Assembly: GCA_944389885.1 (NCBI GenBank)
Contig: CALXNZ010000003.1
Span: 1-64,000 of the forward strand
Length of the DNA stretch: 64,000 nucleotides
Direction of reading: 5' to 3'
Origin: an uncultured Opitutales bacterium
GTDB taxonomy: Bacteria > Verrucomicrobiota > Verrucomicrobiia > Opitutales > Intestinicryptomonadaceae
Shown here: piece after piece, positions 30,782 through 41,125 of the stretch
How positions within the stretch are numbered: the stretch's first letter is position 1
Layout of the letters: every line of letters starts with the position of its first letter
The notes under the pieces: generated by a model
The model's database searches: none
Told to the model about the DNA's origin: nothing
Seen by the model: the letters and a program-made list of their open reading frames with translations, nothing else
Position numbers and translations under genes: made by a program

Positions 30782-32551
30782 TTAAAAGTTTACGTCTTCA
30801 ACGTTTATTTCGGATACTGCTTCCATTTCGCGCTCGTAGCGGGAGTCTCCGGACCATCTCAACATTCCGTAGTATACCACATATACCATGAGAGAGAGAA
30901 ACAGCAATGTAAAGGCCGCCTGTATTGCCCCGAATACGTTTGGCGGAATAGGCCCTCCGCGTATTTTTGATATTATCGCAAACAATATGTGCCCCCCGTC
31001 GAGAACTGGTATTGGAAGCATGTTTAATATTGCCAAATTTATATTTAAAAGCACCGCGAACGACAGCACCAAAGATATGTCCGCAAATGACAGCTTATAG
31101 ATTACCCTGCCTATGTCAACGGGTCCCGCCAGCGAATTTATTCCGACGTCGCTCTTCGGGTTCAGAAGGCTCTCCAGCGCTCCGTAAGTGCGCCGTATGC
31201 TGTCGGCGAATTGCGATGCTATTGATGGATGCGTAATTATTGTAATATCTTCTAAAATATAGCCCAACATTACCTGTTCGCGCGGCGGCGTTATCTTTGA
31301 TTGCGATCCTTTGGGCAGGGTCATATCTCCCATTTCGTAAGTTGGAGACATAAATGCGAGCGTTATGGAGCCCTTTTCGGAGTTGTGGTTTATTACGGTA
31401 TTTAATTGAGATATGTTTAGTATATCTCTGCCGTTGGCCTTATAAAGCATAAATCCGGGTTGGGGGATATAGTCGAATTGCCCTCTCGCCGATAGCACTT
31501 TTACGGACGACGCATCTGCGTTCTTTGAATCGAATAGCCTCATTGAAAATCCCGGGTCGCCTGGTATTGACAGCTCGCAATAGGATTTTGTGCGCACGAC
31601 TTTCGCGGGTTTTACTATTAGCGACATTTCCTTGCCGTCGCGCGATATGTCCAATTTTACCGTTTCCCCTTCCGGCACCTTTGACAGGATATCTATGAGT
31701 TGTTGGTTTGAATACAGCTTTTCGGAATTTATGCCTTTTATGGTGTCGCCGACTTTTATACCGGCTTTTTGCGCCGGTGAATTATCTAACAATTCGCCGA
31801 CTTTCATCTTCATTGCCGGCATTGCCCCCAACATTCTTATGGCGTCCCCCGTTCCCAGATTTGTGCGTATCAGGGCCGGATATACTTTCATCTGCATCTC
31901 TTTCCCGTCGCGCAGAATTTTTATTTCTGCCATAGGCTTGCCGTTGGAATCGCGGCCTGAACCAAGGGCAATGGCTTCTATTATTTCCGCAAAGCTTGAC
32001 ACTTTATCGGAATCTATCTCCAATATTTTGTCTCCAGGTTTCAAGCCCGCCGAGAATGCCGGTGATGGAATTTTTGAGCCGTCTATATCTGAAATTTTTT
32101 CGGGCACATAGCCTATTGTGGTCGTTCTGTAAGCGTCGCTTTCGGGAAGGCCAACTATCCATACCACAGCGGCAAGGAGGGCCGCGAACAATAGATTGAA
32201 CAGGGCGCCCGCCGAACTCACGATTATTTTCGCCGCAAATCCCGCGGGCGGCAGCGACTTCGCAGCGGAGTCCTCTTCTGTCCCCCCTTCAAGGGCTCCC
32301 ATATCGGCGAGTTGAGGCAGGGCAACATACCCTCCGAGAGGGAGGAGGCTTACCATATATTTGCAGCCGTCCGCGCCAGTCCATGATATCAGTTTGGGCC
32401 CGAATCCTATCGAGAATCTCAAGACTTTCAAGCCGCATAGCTTTGCGGCCACAAAATGTCCAAACTCATGGACGAAAATCGATCCGCCGAAAAATAATAC
32501 GACCAGCAGTATCGCCCATGTATTGGAGAATATGTCGAGATAATCCTGCAT
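30782..32551 (-). CDS. rseP: RIP site-2 metalloprotease RseP
   Basis: An intramembrane zinc protease (M50B) that cleaves membrane-bound anti-sigma factors or signal-peptide remnants. The zinc site is HEFGH at residues 28-32, and the third ligand lies in NMLPIPVLDGGH near the C-terminus. Two PDZ-like domains lie between (around SPAFSAGLKPGDKIL and SPAQKAGIKVGDTIKG). At 589 residues it is longer than the roughly 450 usual, owing to an extended periplasmic region. Four membrane helices are visible. The gene lies in the common dxr-rseP pair. Confidence 0.95.
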   Translation of the reverse strand: MQDYLDIFSNTWAILLVVLFFGGSIFVHEFGHFVAAKLCGLKVLRFSIGFGPKLISWTGADGCKYMVSLLPLGGYVALPQLADMGALEGGTEEDSAAKSLPPAGFAAKIIVSSAGALFNLLFAALLAAVVWIVGLPESDAYRTTTIGYVPEKISDIDGSKIPSPAFSAGLKPGDKILEIDSDKVSSFAEIIEAIALGSGRDSNGKPMAEIKILRDGKEMQMKVYPALIRTNLGTGDAIRMLGAMPAMKMKVGELLDNSPAQKAGIKVGDTIKGINSEKLYSNQQLIDILSKVPEGETVKLDISRDGKEMSLIVKPAKVVRTKSYCELSIPGDPGFSMRLFDSKNADASSVKVLSARGQFDYIPQPGFMLYKANGRDILNISQLNTVINHNSEKGSITLAFMSPTYEMGDMTLPKGSQSKITPPREQVMLGYILEDITIITHPSIASQFADSIRRTYGALESLLNPKSDVGINSLAGPVDIGRVIYKLSFADISLVLSFAVLLNINLAILNMLPIPVLDGGHILFAIISKIRGGPIPPNVFGAIQAAFTLLFLSLMVYVVYYGMLRWSGDSRYEREMEAVSEINVEDVNF

Positions 32552-32554
32552 CTT

Positions 32555-33730
32555 CTATTTGGAGAGCAAGCGGTTTACCGCGGATCTTGCGTTTTTCCTT
32601 GCTTCGGCATCGTCTATTAGGACATCGTCGAGCGTCTCCGGCTCGCGGATTGGCGTGGACTCAAAGGATTGGCATATTATTTGGGGTATTTCCAGCCAGG
32701 ATATTTTTTCGTTTAAAAAGCTTTCCACAGCGACCTCGTTTGCCGCATTGAATACCGCCGTAGCCGTGCCCCCTTTGCGAAGGGCTTCATAGGCGTACTT
32801 GAGAGCGGGGAATTTTTCCGTATCCGGAGGGGAGAAGTCGAGCGTTATAGGTTTTGTGAAATCTATTGGCTCGCAAACATAGTTTCCTCTATCCGGACAG
32901 AGCAGGCTGTGGGATATTGCAAAGGTCATAGATGGAGGGGATAGATGGGCCTTCACAGAACCGTCCGAAAATTGCACCATGGAATGCACCAAGCTTTGTC
33001 TTTGCACCACCACTTGGATTTGATCGGGAGCTACATTGAAAAGCCATTTGGCCTCTATCACTTCAAGCCCTTTGTTGGCAAGCGTTGATGAATCTATGGT
33101 GACTTTCGGCCCCATTTTCCAATTCGGGTGGCGCAGGGCGTCGGCGGGCTTTATCGACTTCATCTGTTCGTATGTGAAGTCTCTAAACATGCCTCCGGAC
33201 GCGGTTATTATAAGCTTTGATATGTCCTTTTTATTTTCTCCCCAAAGACATTGAAAGATTGCGTTGTGTTCGCTGTCGAGCGGCAGAATCTTTACGCCTT
33301 TTCGGGCCGCCGCTCCCATTACGAATTTTCCGGCCATTACCAGCAGCTCTTTGTTTGCTAAGGCAATGTCTTTCCCGGATTCTATCGCCGATATTGTGGG
33401 TTTTAACGCCTGCGTTCCAACTATTGCCGACACCGTGGTGTCGGCTTCTTGAAGGCAGGCTATTTCCTCGAGGCCTTCGGGTCCGCAGTAAAATTTTACG
33501 GATTTGTCGAAAAGCCCGGAAGATTTTGCTTTTTCCATTGCTTGGGGGTCGTATATTCCAACGTGCTTTACGCCGAATTCCTCCGCTATTTTTGCGAGTT
33601 TCTCAAAGTTTTTCTTTCCCGCTATTCCTACGACTTGAAGGCGGCTCTTATTTCCGCGGACAACTTGCAGGGTGTTGTCTCCTATTGATCCTGTCGCGCC
33701 GAGTATTGTCAATTTTCTATGAATGGACAT
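32555..33730 (-). CDS. dxr: 1-deoxy-D-xylulose 5-phosphate reductoisomerase
   Basis: First committed enzyme of the MEP isoprenoid route, NADPH-dependent. The Rossmann motif LGATGSIGDNTLQVV is at the N-terminus. ALANKELLVMAG and LPLDSEHNAIFQ hold the metal and substrate ligands. The ASGGMFRD and HPNWKMGPKVTIDSSTLANK blocks are typical. 391 residues is normal length. It stands three bases upstream of rseP, and ispG of the same pathway is two genes downstream. Confidence 0.98.
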   Translation of the reverse strand: MSIHRKLTILGATGSIGDNTLQVVRGNKSRLQVVGIAGKKNFEKLAKIAEEFGVKHVGIYDPQAMEKAKSSGLFDKSVKFYCGPEGLEEIACLQEADTTVSAIVGTQALKPTISAIESGKDIALANKELLVMAGKFVMGAAARKGVKILPLDSEHNAIFQCLWGENKKDISKLIITASGGMFRDFTYEQMKSIKPADALRHPNWKMGPKVTIDSSTLANKGLEVIEAKWLFNVAPDQIQVVVQRQSLVHSMVQFSDGSVKAHLSPPSMTFAISHSLLCPDRGNYVCEPIDFTKPITLDFSPPDTEKFPALKYAYEALRKGGTATAVFNAANEVAVESFLNEKISWLEIPQIICQSFESTPIREPETLDDVLIDDAEARKNARSAVNRLLSK

Positions 33731-33765
33731 CTCTTTAATCTCTTATAATTTTGAGTCGTGCGGCC

Positions 33766-34608
33766 TCACAGGAACATCGCGTACAGTAGAAATATTCCAA
33801 CAGGCGCGCTCAGTAATATTGAATCTGCGAGGTCTAAAATTCCGCCTATGCCGGGTATGAGCGCTCCGGAATCTTTTACACCGGCGCGCCTTTTTAATAC
33901 CGATTCCGCCAAATCCGAACATACGGCTATCGTTCCTATGAGCAATCCGAATGCGAGTGCGCATGCGGGGGATATCTCGGCTTTAAGCATATTATTTGAA
34001 AATCCGCACAGTATTGTCGTTCCGATTGCCGTGGCGAGGGCGAGCCCCCCGATTGCCCCCTCTACAGTTTTCTTGGGGCTTATGTTGGGGGCGAGTTTAT
34101 GCCTTCCAAATGCCTTTCCCGCCAGATAGGCTCCGACATCGGAACATTTTGCCGATGCGAGTATTGCTATCGCCATTATTATTCCGGCGTATTCATTTTC
34201 CATTGGGACAAAGCCTATTGCGACCAGCCATTGCAGGTTGAATGGTATCGCCATCAGCACGAGAACGGATGGCATCAAGCTGTCGCAAAAAAATGAATTA
34301 AAGGGATTTTTTAAAATTGAGAGGGAGTATGCCGCGAGCAATATTGCCGTTATTATCGCTCCGCTCCATATGTAAACTTGCGCATAATGCGACATTGCGC
34401 AAATGCCTCCGAAAATTAAGATATTCGATATCTGCAGGGATTTCGACATTGGGGCACAGCCCATTTTTCGGAGTATGGAGCATGTTTCAAATATTGCCCC
34501 GGCGCTCAATAGCCCGACTATTGCCGCCCAGCCGTAGGCTTTGCCGTAAATTACTGCCGCTATCGTAATGGCCCAGAGAAGGAGGGTGCTGACGGTTCTG
34601 GTTAGCAT
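33766..34608 (-). CDS. cdsA: Phosphatidate cytidylyltransferase
   Basis: Makes CDP-diacylglycerol for phospholipid synthesis. A multi-pass inner-membrane protein of 280 residues with about eight helices. Its C-terminal signature is KCSDVGAYLAGKAFGRHKL followed by ISPKKTVEGAIGG. I start at ATG 34608, which overlaps the uppS stop by 7 bp; the longer open frame to 34848 reads through uppS and is rejected. The uppS-cdsA-dxr-rseP order is widely conserved. Confidence 0.96.
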   Translation of the reverse strand: MLTRTVSTLLLWAITIAAVIYGKAYGWAAIVGLLSAGAIFETCSILRKMGCAPMSKSLQISNILIFGGICAMSHYAQVYIWSGAIITAILLAAYSLSILKNPFNSFFCDSLMPSVLVLMAIPFNLQWLVAIGFVPMENEYAGIIMAIAILASAKCSDVGAYLAGKAFGRHKLAPNISPKKTVEGAIGGLALATAIGTTILCGFSNNMLKAEISPACALAFGLLIGTIAVCSDLAESVLKRRAGVKDSGALIPGIGGILDLADSILLSAPVGIFLLYAMFL

Positions 34609-35363
34609 GATTTTTCCAGTTGTTCGGCGGTCTTTCCGTATCTGCGTTCTCTGCGGCCGAATTCTTCTATTGCTTTTAGAAGCTCTTTCTCTCCAAATTC
34701 GGGCCAGCAAACCTTTGTGAAGTAAATTTCCGCGTAGGCGGACTGCAACATTAGGTAGTTGCTGAGTCTCATTTCGCCTGAAGTTCTTATTAGAAGGTCG
34801 GGGTCTGGAATATCGGAGGTGTCGAGGTATTTTGAGATTTTTTTCCAATCGACATTTTCGGCGTCGAGCCCGCCGTTTTTTGCGTCGCCGAGCATTTTCC
34901 TTACGGCTCTTGCGATTTCGTCGCGCGAACCGTAGTTTAGGGCGAGCACAAGATTTTTATCCCGAAATTTCGAGGTCGCATTCTTTAGTTTCTCTATTTC
35001 GCTTATGCAATCCTGTGGCAGGGCCGAGATGTCGCCTATCGTCATGAAGCGGACTTGATTCTCTATGAGCTCATTTCCAAACTTCTGAAGGGAGGTTTTC
35101 AAGAGAAGCATTAGGGCAGAAACCTCGTCTTTGGGCCGTTCCCAATTCTCCGAAGAAAATGCGTACAGCGTAAGGTATTTTACCCCCGCATTCACTGCGG
35201 CTCTCATTACATCGCGAACTCTCAAGGCGCCCTCTTTATGCCCGTCTATACGGGATTTCCCGCGCTCCTTAGCCCATCTTCCATTGCCGTCCATTATTAT
35301 GGCTATGTGCTTTGGGACAGAGGGCGCATCGGAAGATATTGCTCTTGAAGGGTCTTTTTGCAT
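34602..35363 (-). CDS. uppS: Undecaprenyl diphosphate synthase (isoprenyl transferase)
   Basis: A cis-prenyltransferase that builds the lipid carrier for peptidoglycan. HIAIIMDGNGRWA holds the catalytic Asp (D25), and TLYAFSSENWERP, DLLIRTSGEMRLSNYL and WPEFGEKELLKAI follow. From the ATG at 35363 the protein is 253 residues, the same length as the E. coli enzyme. In-frame GTG 35435 or ATG 35423 would add unmatched N-terminal residues. The SRP RNA gene lies about 100 bases upstream. Confidence 0.96.
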   Translation of the reverse strand: MQKDPSRAISSDAPSVPKHIAIIMDGNGRWAKERGKSRIDGHKEGALRVRDVMRAAVNAGVKYLTLYAFSSENWERPKDEVSALMLLLKTSLQKFGNELIENQVRFMTIGDISALPQDCISEIEKLKNATSKFRDKNLVLALNYGSRDEIARAVRKMLGDAKNGGLDAENVDWKKISKYLDTSDIPDPDLLIRTSGEMRLSNYLMLQSAYAEIYFTKVCWPEFGEKELLKAIEEFGRRERRYGKTAEQLEKSC

Positions 35364-35460
35364 GCCTATTGGATTTGTGATTTCCGGTGCAAGCGGTTGC
35401 AGAAAAATAAATCCACCACCCATCGCTTGCCGCACGGGCTATCGCAATGTTTAAAAAAGG

Positions 35461-35557
35461 GGTCAGGTTTGCCACGGCACATCTGGGGCGTCGCTACCGT
35501 TGCTTTCTTCCGAACCTGGCGGGGTTTGCGCGTCCGCAAATTGCATGGGACCCGACC
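35461..35557 (-). ncRNA. ffs: Signal recognition particle RNA, small bacterial (4.5S) type
   Basis: The minus strand carries the conserved SRP domain IV core. CCAGGTTCGGAAGAAAGCAA shows the GGAA tetraloop and the AGCA side of the symmetric loop, followed by GGTAGCGACGCC and CCGTGGCAAACC. The ends GGTCGGGT and ACCTGACC pair to close one long hairpin of about 97 nt. A run of six Ts follows the 3' end and probably terminates transcription. Upstream TAATAA lies about six bases before the 5' end as a likely -10. It differs from the E. coli core by A for G after the tetraloop stem. Confidence 0.9.
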
Positions 35558-35644
35558 TTGTTTTTATTACCTCAAAAATCCTCTTTTCTTGCAAGCAAAA
35601 TGATTTTTTTCGGGGGGCAATTTTTCGGAGCTATTTTTTCCCGC

Positions 35645-35675
35645 AAAAAAGCCGTACCCTAAGAGGATACGGCTC
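35645..35675 (-). terminator. Rho-independent terminator after tpiA
   Basis: On the minus strand a 10-bp stem (AGCCGTATCC with GGGTACGGCT, one G-T pair) and a five-base loop are followed by six Ts. It starts about 25 bases past the tpiA stop. Confidence 0.88.
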
Positions 35676-35697
35676 CCGAAATTTTTGTGTTATTTTA

Positions 35698-36465
35698 TTA
35701 GGCGAGCTTTCTTGCGCTTTCAACCAAAGACACAAAACTGTCCGCTTTTAGGGCTGCTCCGCCTATGAGACCGCCGTCTATATCTTTCTCTTTAAGGAGA
35801 TCGTCGGCGTTTTCGGGCTTCATCGATCCGCCGTAGAGTATGCGGATTTTCTGGGCGCCTTCGTCGCCGAAAATTTTCGAGAGGACTTTGCGGATTTCAG
35901 CGTGGACTTCCTGCGCCATTGCGGGAGTGGCGGTTTTCCCTGTCCCTATCGCCCACACGGGTTCGTAGGCAACAACTATCTTTTCAGCGTCTTCGGGATT
36001 TACTCCGGAGAGGCCTTTTTCTGTCTGCGAAGACACCACTTTTATAGTGTCCCCCGATTCCCGCTGCGCAAGGGTTTCGCCGACGCACAATATGGGTTTC
36101 ATTCCGTTTTCAAGGGCGGCTTTTACCTTCTCGTTTATAAATTCGTCGCTTTCCTTAAAATACTCGCGGCGTTCGCTGTGGCCGAGTATCACATAAGCTA
36201 CGTCAAATTCTTTGAGCATTGCCGGGGCTATTTCACCGGTATATGCGCCGCTCGCCTTGGGATATAGGTTTTCCGCCCCGAGAGCTATTGTGGAGCCTTT
36301 GAGAGCAGCGCTCGCCGCGTCGAGCGCCGTAAATGGCGGGCAAACTGCTACATCGACTTCGGTTTGGGAGCCTATCTTGGCTTTTATCCCGTCTATTAAG
36401 GCCTTCGCTTCCGCGGCGGTCTTGTTCATTTTCCAATTACCTGCTATGAAATATTTGCGTGACAT
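35698..36465 (-). CDS. tpiA: Triosephosphate isomerase
   Basis: Interconverts dihydroxyacetone phosphate and glyceraldehyde 3-phosphate. AGNWKMNKT holds the active-site Asn and Lys, ILGHSERR the His and AYEPVWAIGTGKTAT the catalytic Glu and flexible loop. 255 residues, complete. It follows pgk by 26 bases in a gap-pgk-tpiA row and ends at its own terminator. Confidence 0.98.
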   Translation of the reverse strand: MSRKYFIAGNWKMNKTAAEAKALIDGIKAKIGSQTEVDVAVCPPFTALDAASAALKGSTIALGAENLYPKASGAYTGEIAPAMLKEFDVAYVILGHSERREYFKESDEFINEKVKAALENGMKPILCVGETLAQRESGDTIKVVSSQTEKGLSGVNPEDAEKIVVAYEPVWAIGTGKTATPAMAQEVHAEIRKVLSKIFGDEGAQKIRILYGGSMKPENADDLLKEKDIDGGLIGGAALKADSFVSLVESARKLA

Positions 36466-36491
36466 AATCGTCTTTCTTTTTGTTTGTTGTA

Positions 36492-37745
36492 TTATTTTGA
36501 TTGGAGCGATACTACACCGGGAAGTTCTTTGCCTTCAAGGAATTCAAGCGAGGCTCCTCCGCCGGTGGAAACGTGCGACATCTTGTCGGCCAATCCGCTT
36601 TTGTTTACCGCGGAAACGGAGTCTCCGCCGCCTATTATGGATATCCCTCCGTTCGATTTGACTTGGGCTACGGCCTCGCAGATGCCGAAGGTTCCCTTAT
36701 TAAACTTTTCCATCTCAAAACAACCCATTGGGCCGTTCCAGACAACTGTCTTGGCTTCTTTTATCGCCTGGGAGAACAGCTCTACTGATTTTGGACCTAT
36801 GTCAAGGCCCATCCAACCGTCGGGGATATCGCCTTCCACTATTTTTGTATCGGCGTCGGGCGCGAATTTATCGGCTATGACGTTGTCGGTGGGAAGAAGG
36901 AATTTTACGCCGCGTTCTTGGGCAAGGTTCATCATTTCTTTTGCGTATTCGATCTGATCGTTTTCGCAAAGAGAGTTGCCTATGCTTACTCCGCGGGCTT
37001 TTAAGAATGTATAGGCCATGCCTCCGCCTATTATAAGAGTATCGACTTTTGTCAGAAGATTTTTTACGACCGCGAGCTTGTCGGAAACTTTAGCCCCGCC
37101 AAGTATTGCCACGAAGGGGCGCACGGGATTTTCTACGGCGCTGCCGAGGTATTCTATTTCTTTTTCCATGAGGAATCCGGCAACGGAAGTATCAATGTAC
37201 TTGGTTATTACGGCTGTGGAGGCGTGGGCGCGATGGGCTGTGCCGAAGGCGTCGTTGCAATATATGTCTCCGTAGGAGGCCAATTTCTTGGCGAGTTGTT
37301 TTTGCTCCTCTTTTAGCGCGGCTTTTCTGGCTTTAAAGTCTTCGTCGCTCTCGCCTTCCTTTTGTTTGCACTTGGCTTGTTCCTCTTTGTGGTAGCGCGT
37401 GTTTTCAAGCATTACTATGTCGCCGGGCTTCATCGCGGCAACTTCGGCGTCGGCTTTTGCGCAATCGGGCACGAATGTCACAGGCTTGTCGAGCATTTTT
37501 GAGAGATAGTCTGCGACTATTTTCATTGTAGTGTCGCTGGTAATTCCCTTTTCATCGGGACGCCCCATATGCGACATCAGTATGAGGCTTCCGCCTTGTT
37601 CAAGCACGTATTTTATTGAGGGAAGCGCCCCTCTTATACGGGTGTCGTCCTTTATTGCGCCGTCTTTTACGGGGACGTTGAAGTCGACGCGCATTATGAC
37701 TTTCTTGCCTTTTAAATCCACGTCGCGGAGAGTTTTCTTATTCAT
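36492..37745 (-). CDS. pgk: Phosphoglycerate kinase
   Basis: ATP-forming step of lower glycolysis. The N-terminal [14 protein letters not shown] and SHMGRP motifs and the C-terminal GGGDSVSA phosphate loop are present, with [10 protein letters not shown] in the middle. 417 residues, slightly longer than the usual 390-400 because of a charged insert around [20 protein letters not shown]. An AAAAGGAAAA ribosome-binding site precedes the ATG. Confidence 0.98.
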   Translation of the reverse strand: MNKKTLRDVDLKGKKVIMRVDFNVPVKDGAIKDDTRIRGALPSIKYVLEQGGSLILMSHMGRPDEKGITSDTTMKIVADYLSKMLDKPVTFVPDCAKADAEVAAMKPGDIVMLENTRYHKEEQAKCKQKEGESDEDFKARKAALKEEQKQLAKKLASYGDIYCNDAFGTAHRAHASTAVITKYIDTSVAGFLMEKEIEYLGSAVENPVRPFVAILGGAKVSDKLAVVKNLLTKVDTLIIGGGMAYTFLKARGVSIGNSLCENDQIEYAKEMMNLAQERGVKFLLPTDNVIADKFAPDADTKIVEGDIPDGWMGLDIGPKSVELFSQAIKEAKTVVWNGPMGCFEMEKFNKGTFGICEAVAQVKSNGGISIIGGGDSVSAVNKSGLADKMSHVSTGGGASLEFLEGKELPGVVSLQSK

Positions 37746-37897
37746 TGTTTTCCTTTTTTGGTTTTTTATAAAATCAATCTTGCGATGCTATGTTGATTCC
37801 CCGATTTTGCAACAACTTTCTTAAATTTTGCCTCTTCTGCTTCAATAAATAGTGCTTTGTTTTGTGCGTTTATTTTAACTTATTGATAATTGGTATA

Positions 37898-37969
37898 TTA
37901 TATGTGTATTGTTGCAGGGCAATTCTGTCCGTGCGCATGTCTTCCATATATTGAATCTGCGCAATGCAT
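37898..37969 (-). CDS. Possible 23-residue leader peptide upstream of pgk
   Basis: On the minus strand AGGAG sits about 10 bases before an ATG at 37969. The frame runs 23 codons to a TAA, giving a peptide rich in His and with two Cys. It is too short to match any family. Its place in the pgk leader suggests a regulatory leader peptide, or it may be chance; low confidence. Confidence 0.25.
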   Translation of the reverse strand: MHCADSIYGRHAHGQNCPATIHI

Positions 37970-38093
37970 TATTTTTTTCTCCTGTAAAATATTTGGACGG
38001 CTATTTATTTGGTGCGCTTTATTTCCACATATTTTTACGCCCAAATTTTAATCTTAGTATGTGCGATAATTTTGAAATTTATTTGGATTTTGC

Positions 38094-38127
38094 AAAAAAA
38101 ACGGGCGGTGTTTACCGCCCGTTTTTT
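38094..38127 (-). terminator. Rho-independent terminator after gap
   Basis: The stem ACGGGCGG/CCGCCCGT with a six-base loop is flanked by runs of seven A and seven T. It lies about 18 bases past the gap stop on the minus strand. Confidence 0.92.
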
Positions 38128-38144
38128 TCGTTTTTTACAATCAA

Positions 38145-39161
<1,017 letters not shown>

Positions 39162-39418
39162 CTATTTGGTTAAATAAAAATTAAAGTAGTATTTTCCACG
39201 GCGAGCGTCTTCTTGCAACTCTTTTTTTGCAGTTTTTCCCATAAAATATTTTGCCGCCACTTTATTGGGAATTTATTTGACCTTTTAAGCATTGGACACA
39301 CTAATATATATTATACTTCGGATACATAGCTGTGCGGTTTTGCCGGCATGGCGGTGTAGGGGGGTGTTTATTAAGCGCTTGGAGAACTTGCAAGTCGCGT
39401 ATAAAAAATATCTTAACG

Positions 39419-39547
39419 ATGAAAAATAGCAAGAGCGGACTTTCGCATGGCATGAAATTTAGGACGGACAAGTTCTTTGTCTTTGTCTATATATTGGTTG
39501 CGATATTTTTTGTCGCGCAATTTGCTCTGATATTTTGGACTCTTTAA
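39419..39547 (+). CDS. 42-residue single-pass membrane microprotein
   Basis: A short frame from the ATG at 39419 encodes a basic, polar N-terminus of about 18 residues, then one hydrophobic helix (about 19-41, FFVFVYILVAIFFVAQFALI). It ends one base before the CPBP protease ATG, so the two are likely translated together. No family recognised. A real gene is supported by the spacing and the clean membrane helix. A longer frame from 39332 has no plausible start. Confidence 0.55.
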   Translation: MKNSKSGLSHGMKFRTDKFFVFVYILVAIFFVAQFALIFWTL

Positions 39548-39548
39548 T

Positions 39549-40181
39549 ATGGTACAGGACGATATTCTTTACGCTCTTGTGATGTTTTGTGTTGTGGCAT
39601 ACATATTTTATGTATGGCTTAACGACTTGCGTTTTTTTATCAAAAATTCAAAGCCCCGCAAGGGAGCTTTCGCAGGAGCCACACCGGTCTCATTAAAATA
39701 TGTAATTTTGTCGTGCCTGGCGGCTCTGGCCCTTTTGGCGACCCATATATGGGGAGAGGAGTCTTTGGGCATATCAGGACAGCAGACTCGCGTGGGTGGA
39801 TTTGCCCTATTGTCTTGGACGGCCGCTGCGTTTATAGAGGAGCTGATATTTAGGGGCTATTTTGTCATTCAAAATAAAGGGCTTCTTCCCCTCGTATTGA
39901 GCGCATTGGGGTTTTCAGTAGTTTTTGCGTTGGCGCATCCCTTTATTTGGGATTATTCTATACCCGAAGGCGGCGGGATATTTGACGGAGTCTGGTCTTT
40001 TGAACTCTCTGCAAAAACTTTGTTTAGCACATTTTCAATATTCGAGTGTTCTTTGCTGTTCTATCTGCTGAGATTTCTTCCGCAAAATAGATACAGATCT
40101 TTGCTGCCATGTTTTTGCGCTCATTTGACCTATAATTGGGGAGTCTTTGCCGCAAAGCTTGCGCAGGGATTCATACAATGA
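39549..40181 (+). CDS. CPBP-family intramembrane metalloprotease
   Basis: 210 residues with about six membrane helices. The three family motifs are present: EELIFRG (EExxxR), FALAHPF (the FxxxH helix) and CAHLTYN (HxxxN). This points to an active glutamic-type intramembrane endopeptidase of the ABI/CAAX-processing family. Bacterial members are often linked to bacteriocin self-immunity or membrane protein maturation; no such partner is obvious apart from the microprotein upstream. Its stop overlaps the dus start. Confidence 0.88.
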   Translation: MVQDDILYALVMFCVVAYIFYVWLNDLRFFIKNSKPRKGAFAGATPVSLKYVILSCLAALALLATHIWGEESLGISGQQTRVGGFALLSWTAAAFIEELIFRGYFVIQNKGLLPLVLSALGFSVVFALAHPFIWDYSIPEGGGIFDGVWSFELSAKTLFSTFSIFECSLLFYLLRFLPQNRYRSLLPCFCAHLTYNWGVFAAKLAQGFIQ

Positions 40182-41125
40182 AGTTTCTAAAAAAGGGATT
40201 TCTGTTTTTGGCGCCTATGGCGGGATTTACAAACTCCGTGTGCAGGAGTCTGTTTAGAGAATACGGCGCGGACGGCTCGGTGACAGAATTTGTGCATTCC
40301 CGCGCGGTTCTATCGGGGGCGGGGCGCGTATTTGAAAAAATGCGCATAGCCGATTCCGAACGTCCCGTGGGGGTACAGCTATTCGGAGATGATCCGGCGG
40401 AGATGGCCGATGCCGGAAAAATTGTGGAGGAGCGAATATCGCCGGATTTTATAGATGTAAATTTCGGCTGTCCGGCTCCTAACGCCGTTTCAGCGGGGGC
40501 GGGGGCGGCTCTGTTGAGAAATCCCGAAAAAATGGCGGCGATAATTCTCAAAATGTCTTCCCTTATAAAAATACCGGTGACGGCAAAGCTGAGGCTTGGT
40601 TGGAGCTCGTCTGAAATTATAGTTCCGGAAGCTTGCAAACTTCTTCAGGATTCCGGTGTCCAAATGATAACACTTCACGGCAGGACAAAAACCCAAGGCT
40701 ATACGGGGGACGCCGACTGGAATATGATAGAAAATTGCGCAAAATCATTGGATATCCCGCTCATCGGCAACGGCTCGGTCGAAAAGCTGTCTGCATCGGA
40801 ATTGAGGGATTCCGCATGTGCGGGCTTTATGGTGGGTAGGGCCGCTCTGGGAAATCCGTGGATTTTTTGTCGTATTAAAAAAAGCATGAAAGGGGAGGCA
40901 TTTATTGAGCCTTCTCCGCGGGAGCGGGCGGCCTTGGCCCTAAAATATGCGGAGACTCTCGCGGGAGCCAATTTCTCCGGAATTTCCTCCGCCGATTTAA
41001 CTCACGCAAAAGGGCAAATCATGCGTTTTTTGCGGGACGGGGCGGGCTTTAAAAAACTGCGCCGCGATATGCGCGACGTTTTGACCATAGAAGAATTGAA
41101 GGAATTATTATGCGAGTATGTATAA
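40178..41125 (+). CDS. dusB: tRNA-dihydrouridine synthase (DusB-like)
   Basis: FMN enzyme reducing uridines in tRNA D loops. 315 residues from the ATG at 40178. FLAPMAGFTNSVCRSLFREYGA opens the flavin barrel, NFGCPAPNAV carries the catalytic Cys, and ITLHGRTKTQGYTGDADW and GFMVGRAALGNPWIF follow, with a C-terminal helical domain. The residues after GCP are APNAV rather than the usual VKKV, a modest divergence. The class is DusB-like by length and motif spacing, but the exact target uridine is uncertain. Confidence 0.92.
   Translation: MKFLKKGFLFLAPMAGFTNSVCRSLFREYGADGSVTEFVHSRAVLSGAGRVFEKMRIADSERPVGVQLFGDDPAEMADAGKIVEERISPDFIDVNFGCPAPNAVSAGAGAALLRNPEKMAAIILKMSSLIKIPVTAKLRLGWSSSEIIVPEACKLLQDSGVQMITLHGRTKTQGYTGDADWNMIENCAKSLDIPLIGNGSVEKLSASELRDSACAGFMVGRAALGNPWIFCRIKKSMKGEAFIEPSPRERAALALKYAETLAGANFSGISSADLTHAKGQIMRFLRDGAGFKKLRRDMRDVLTIEELKELLCEYV

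Larger units (their letters stand above)
37746..38144. other. 399-bp gap-pgk intergenic region
   Basis: This AT-rich stretch lies between pgk and gap, both on the minus strand. It contains the gap terminator (38094-38127). A likely pgk promoter lies within about 100 bases of the pgk start: on the minus strand TTGCAA is followed after 16 bp by TAGCAT. There is also a 24-codon minus-strand frame at 37898-37969 behind a strong AGGAG site, described as a separate feature. I see no RNA motif that I recognise. Confidence 0.5.
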
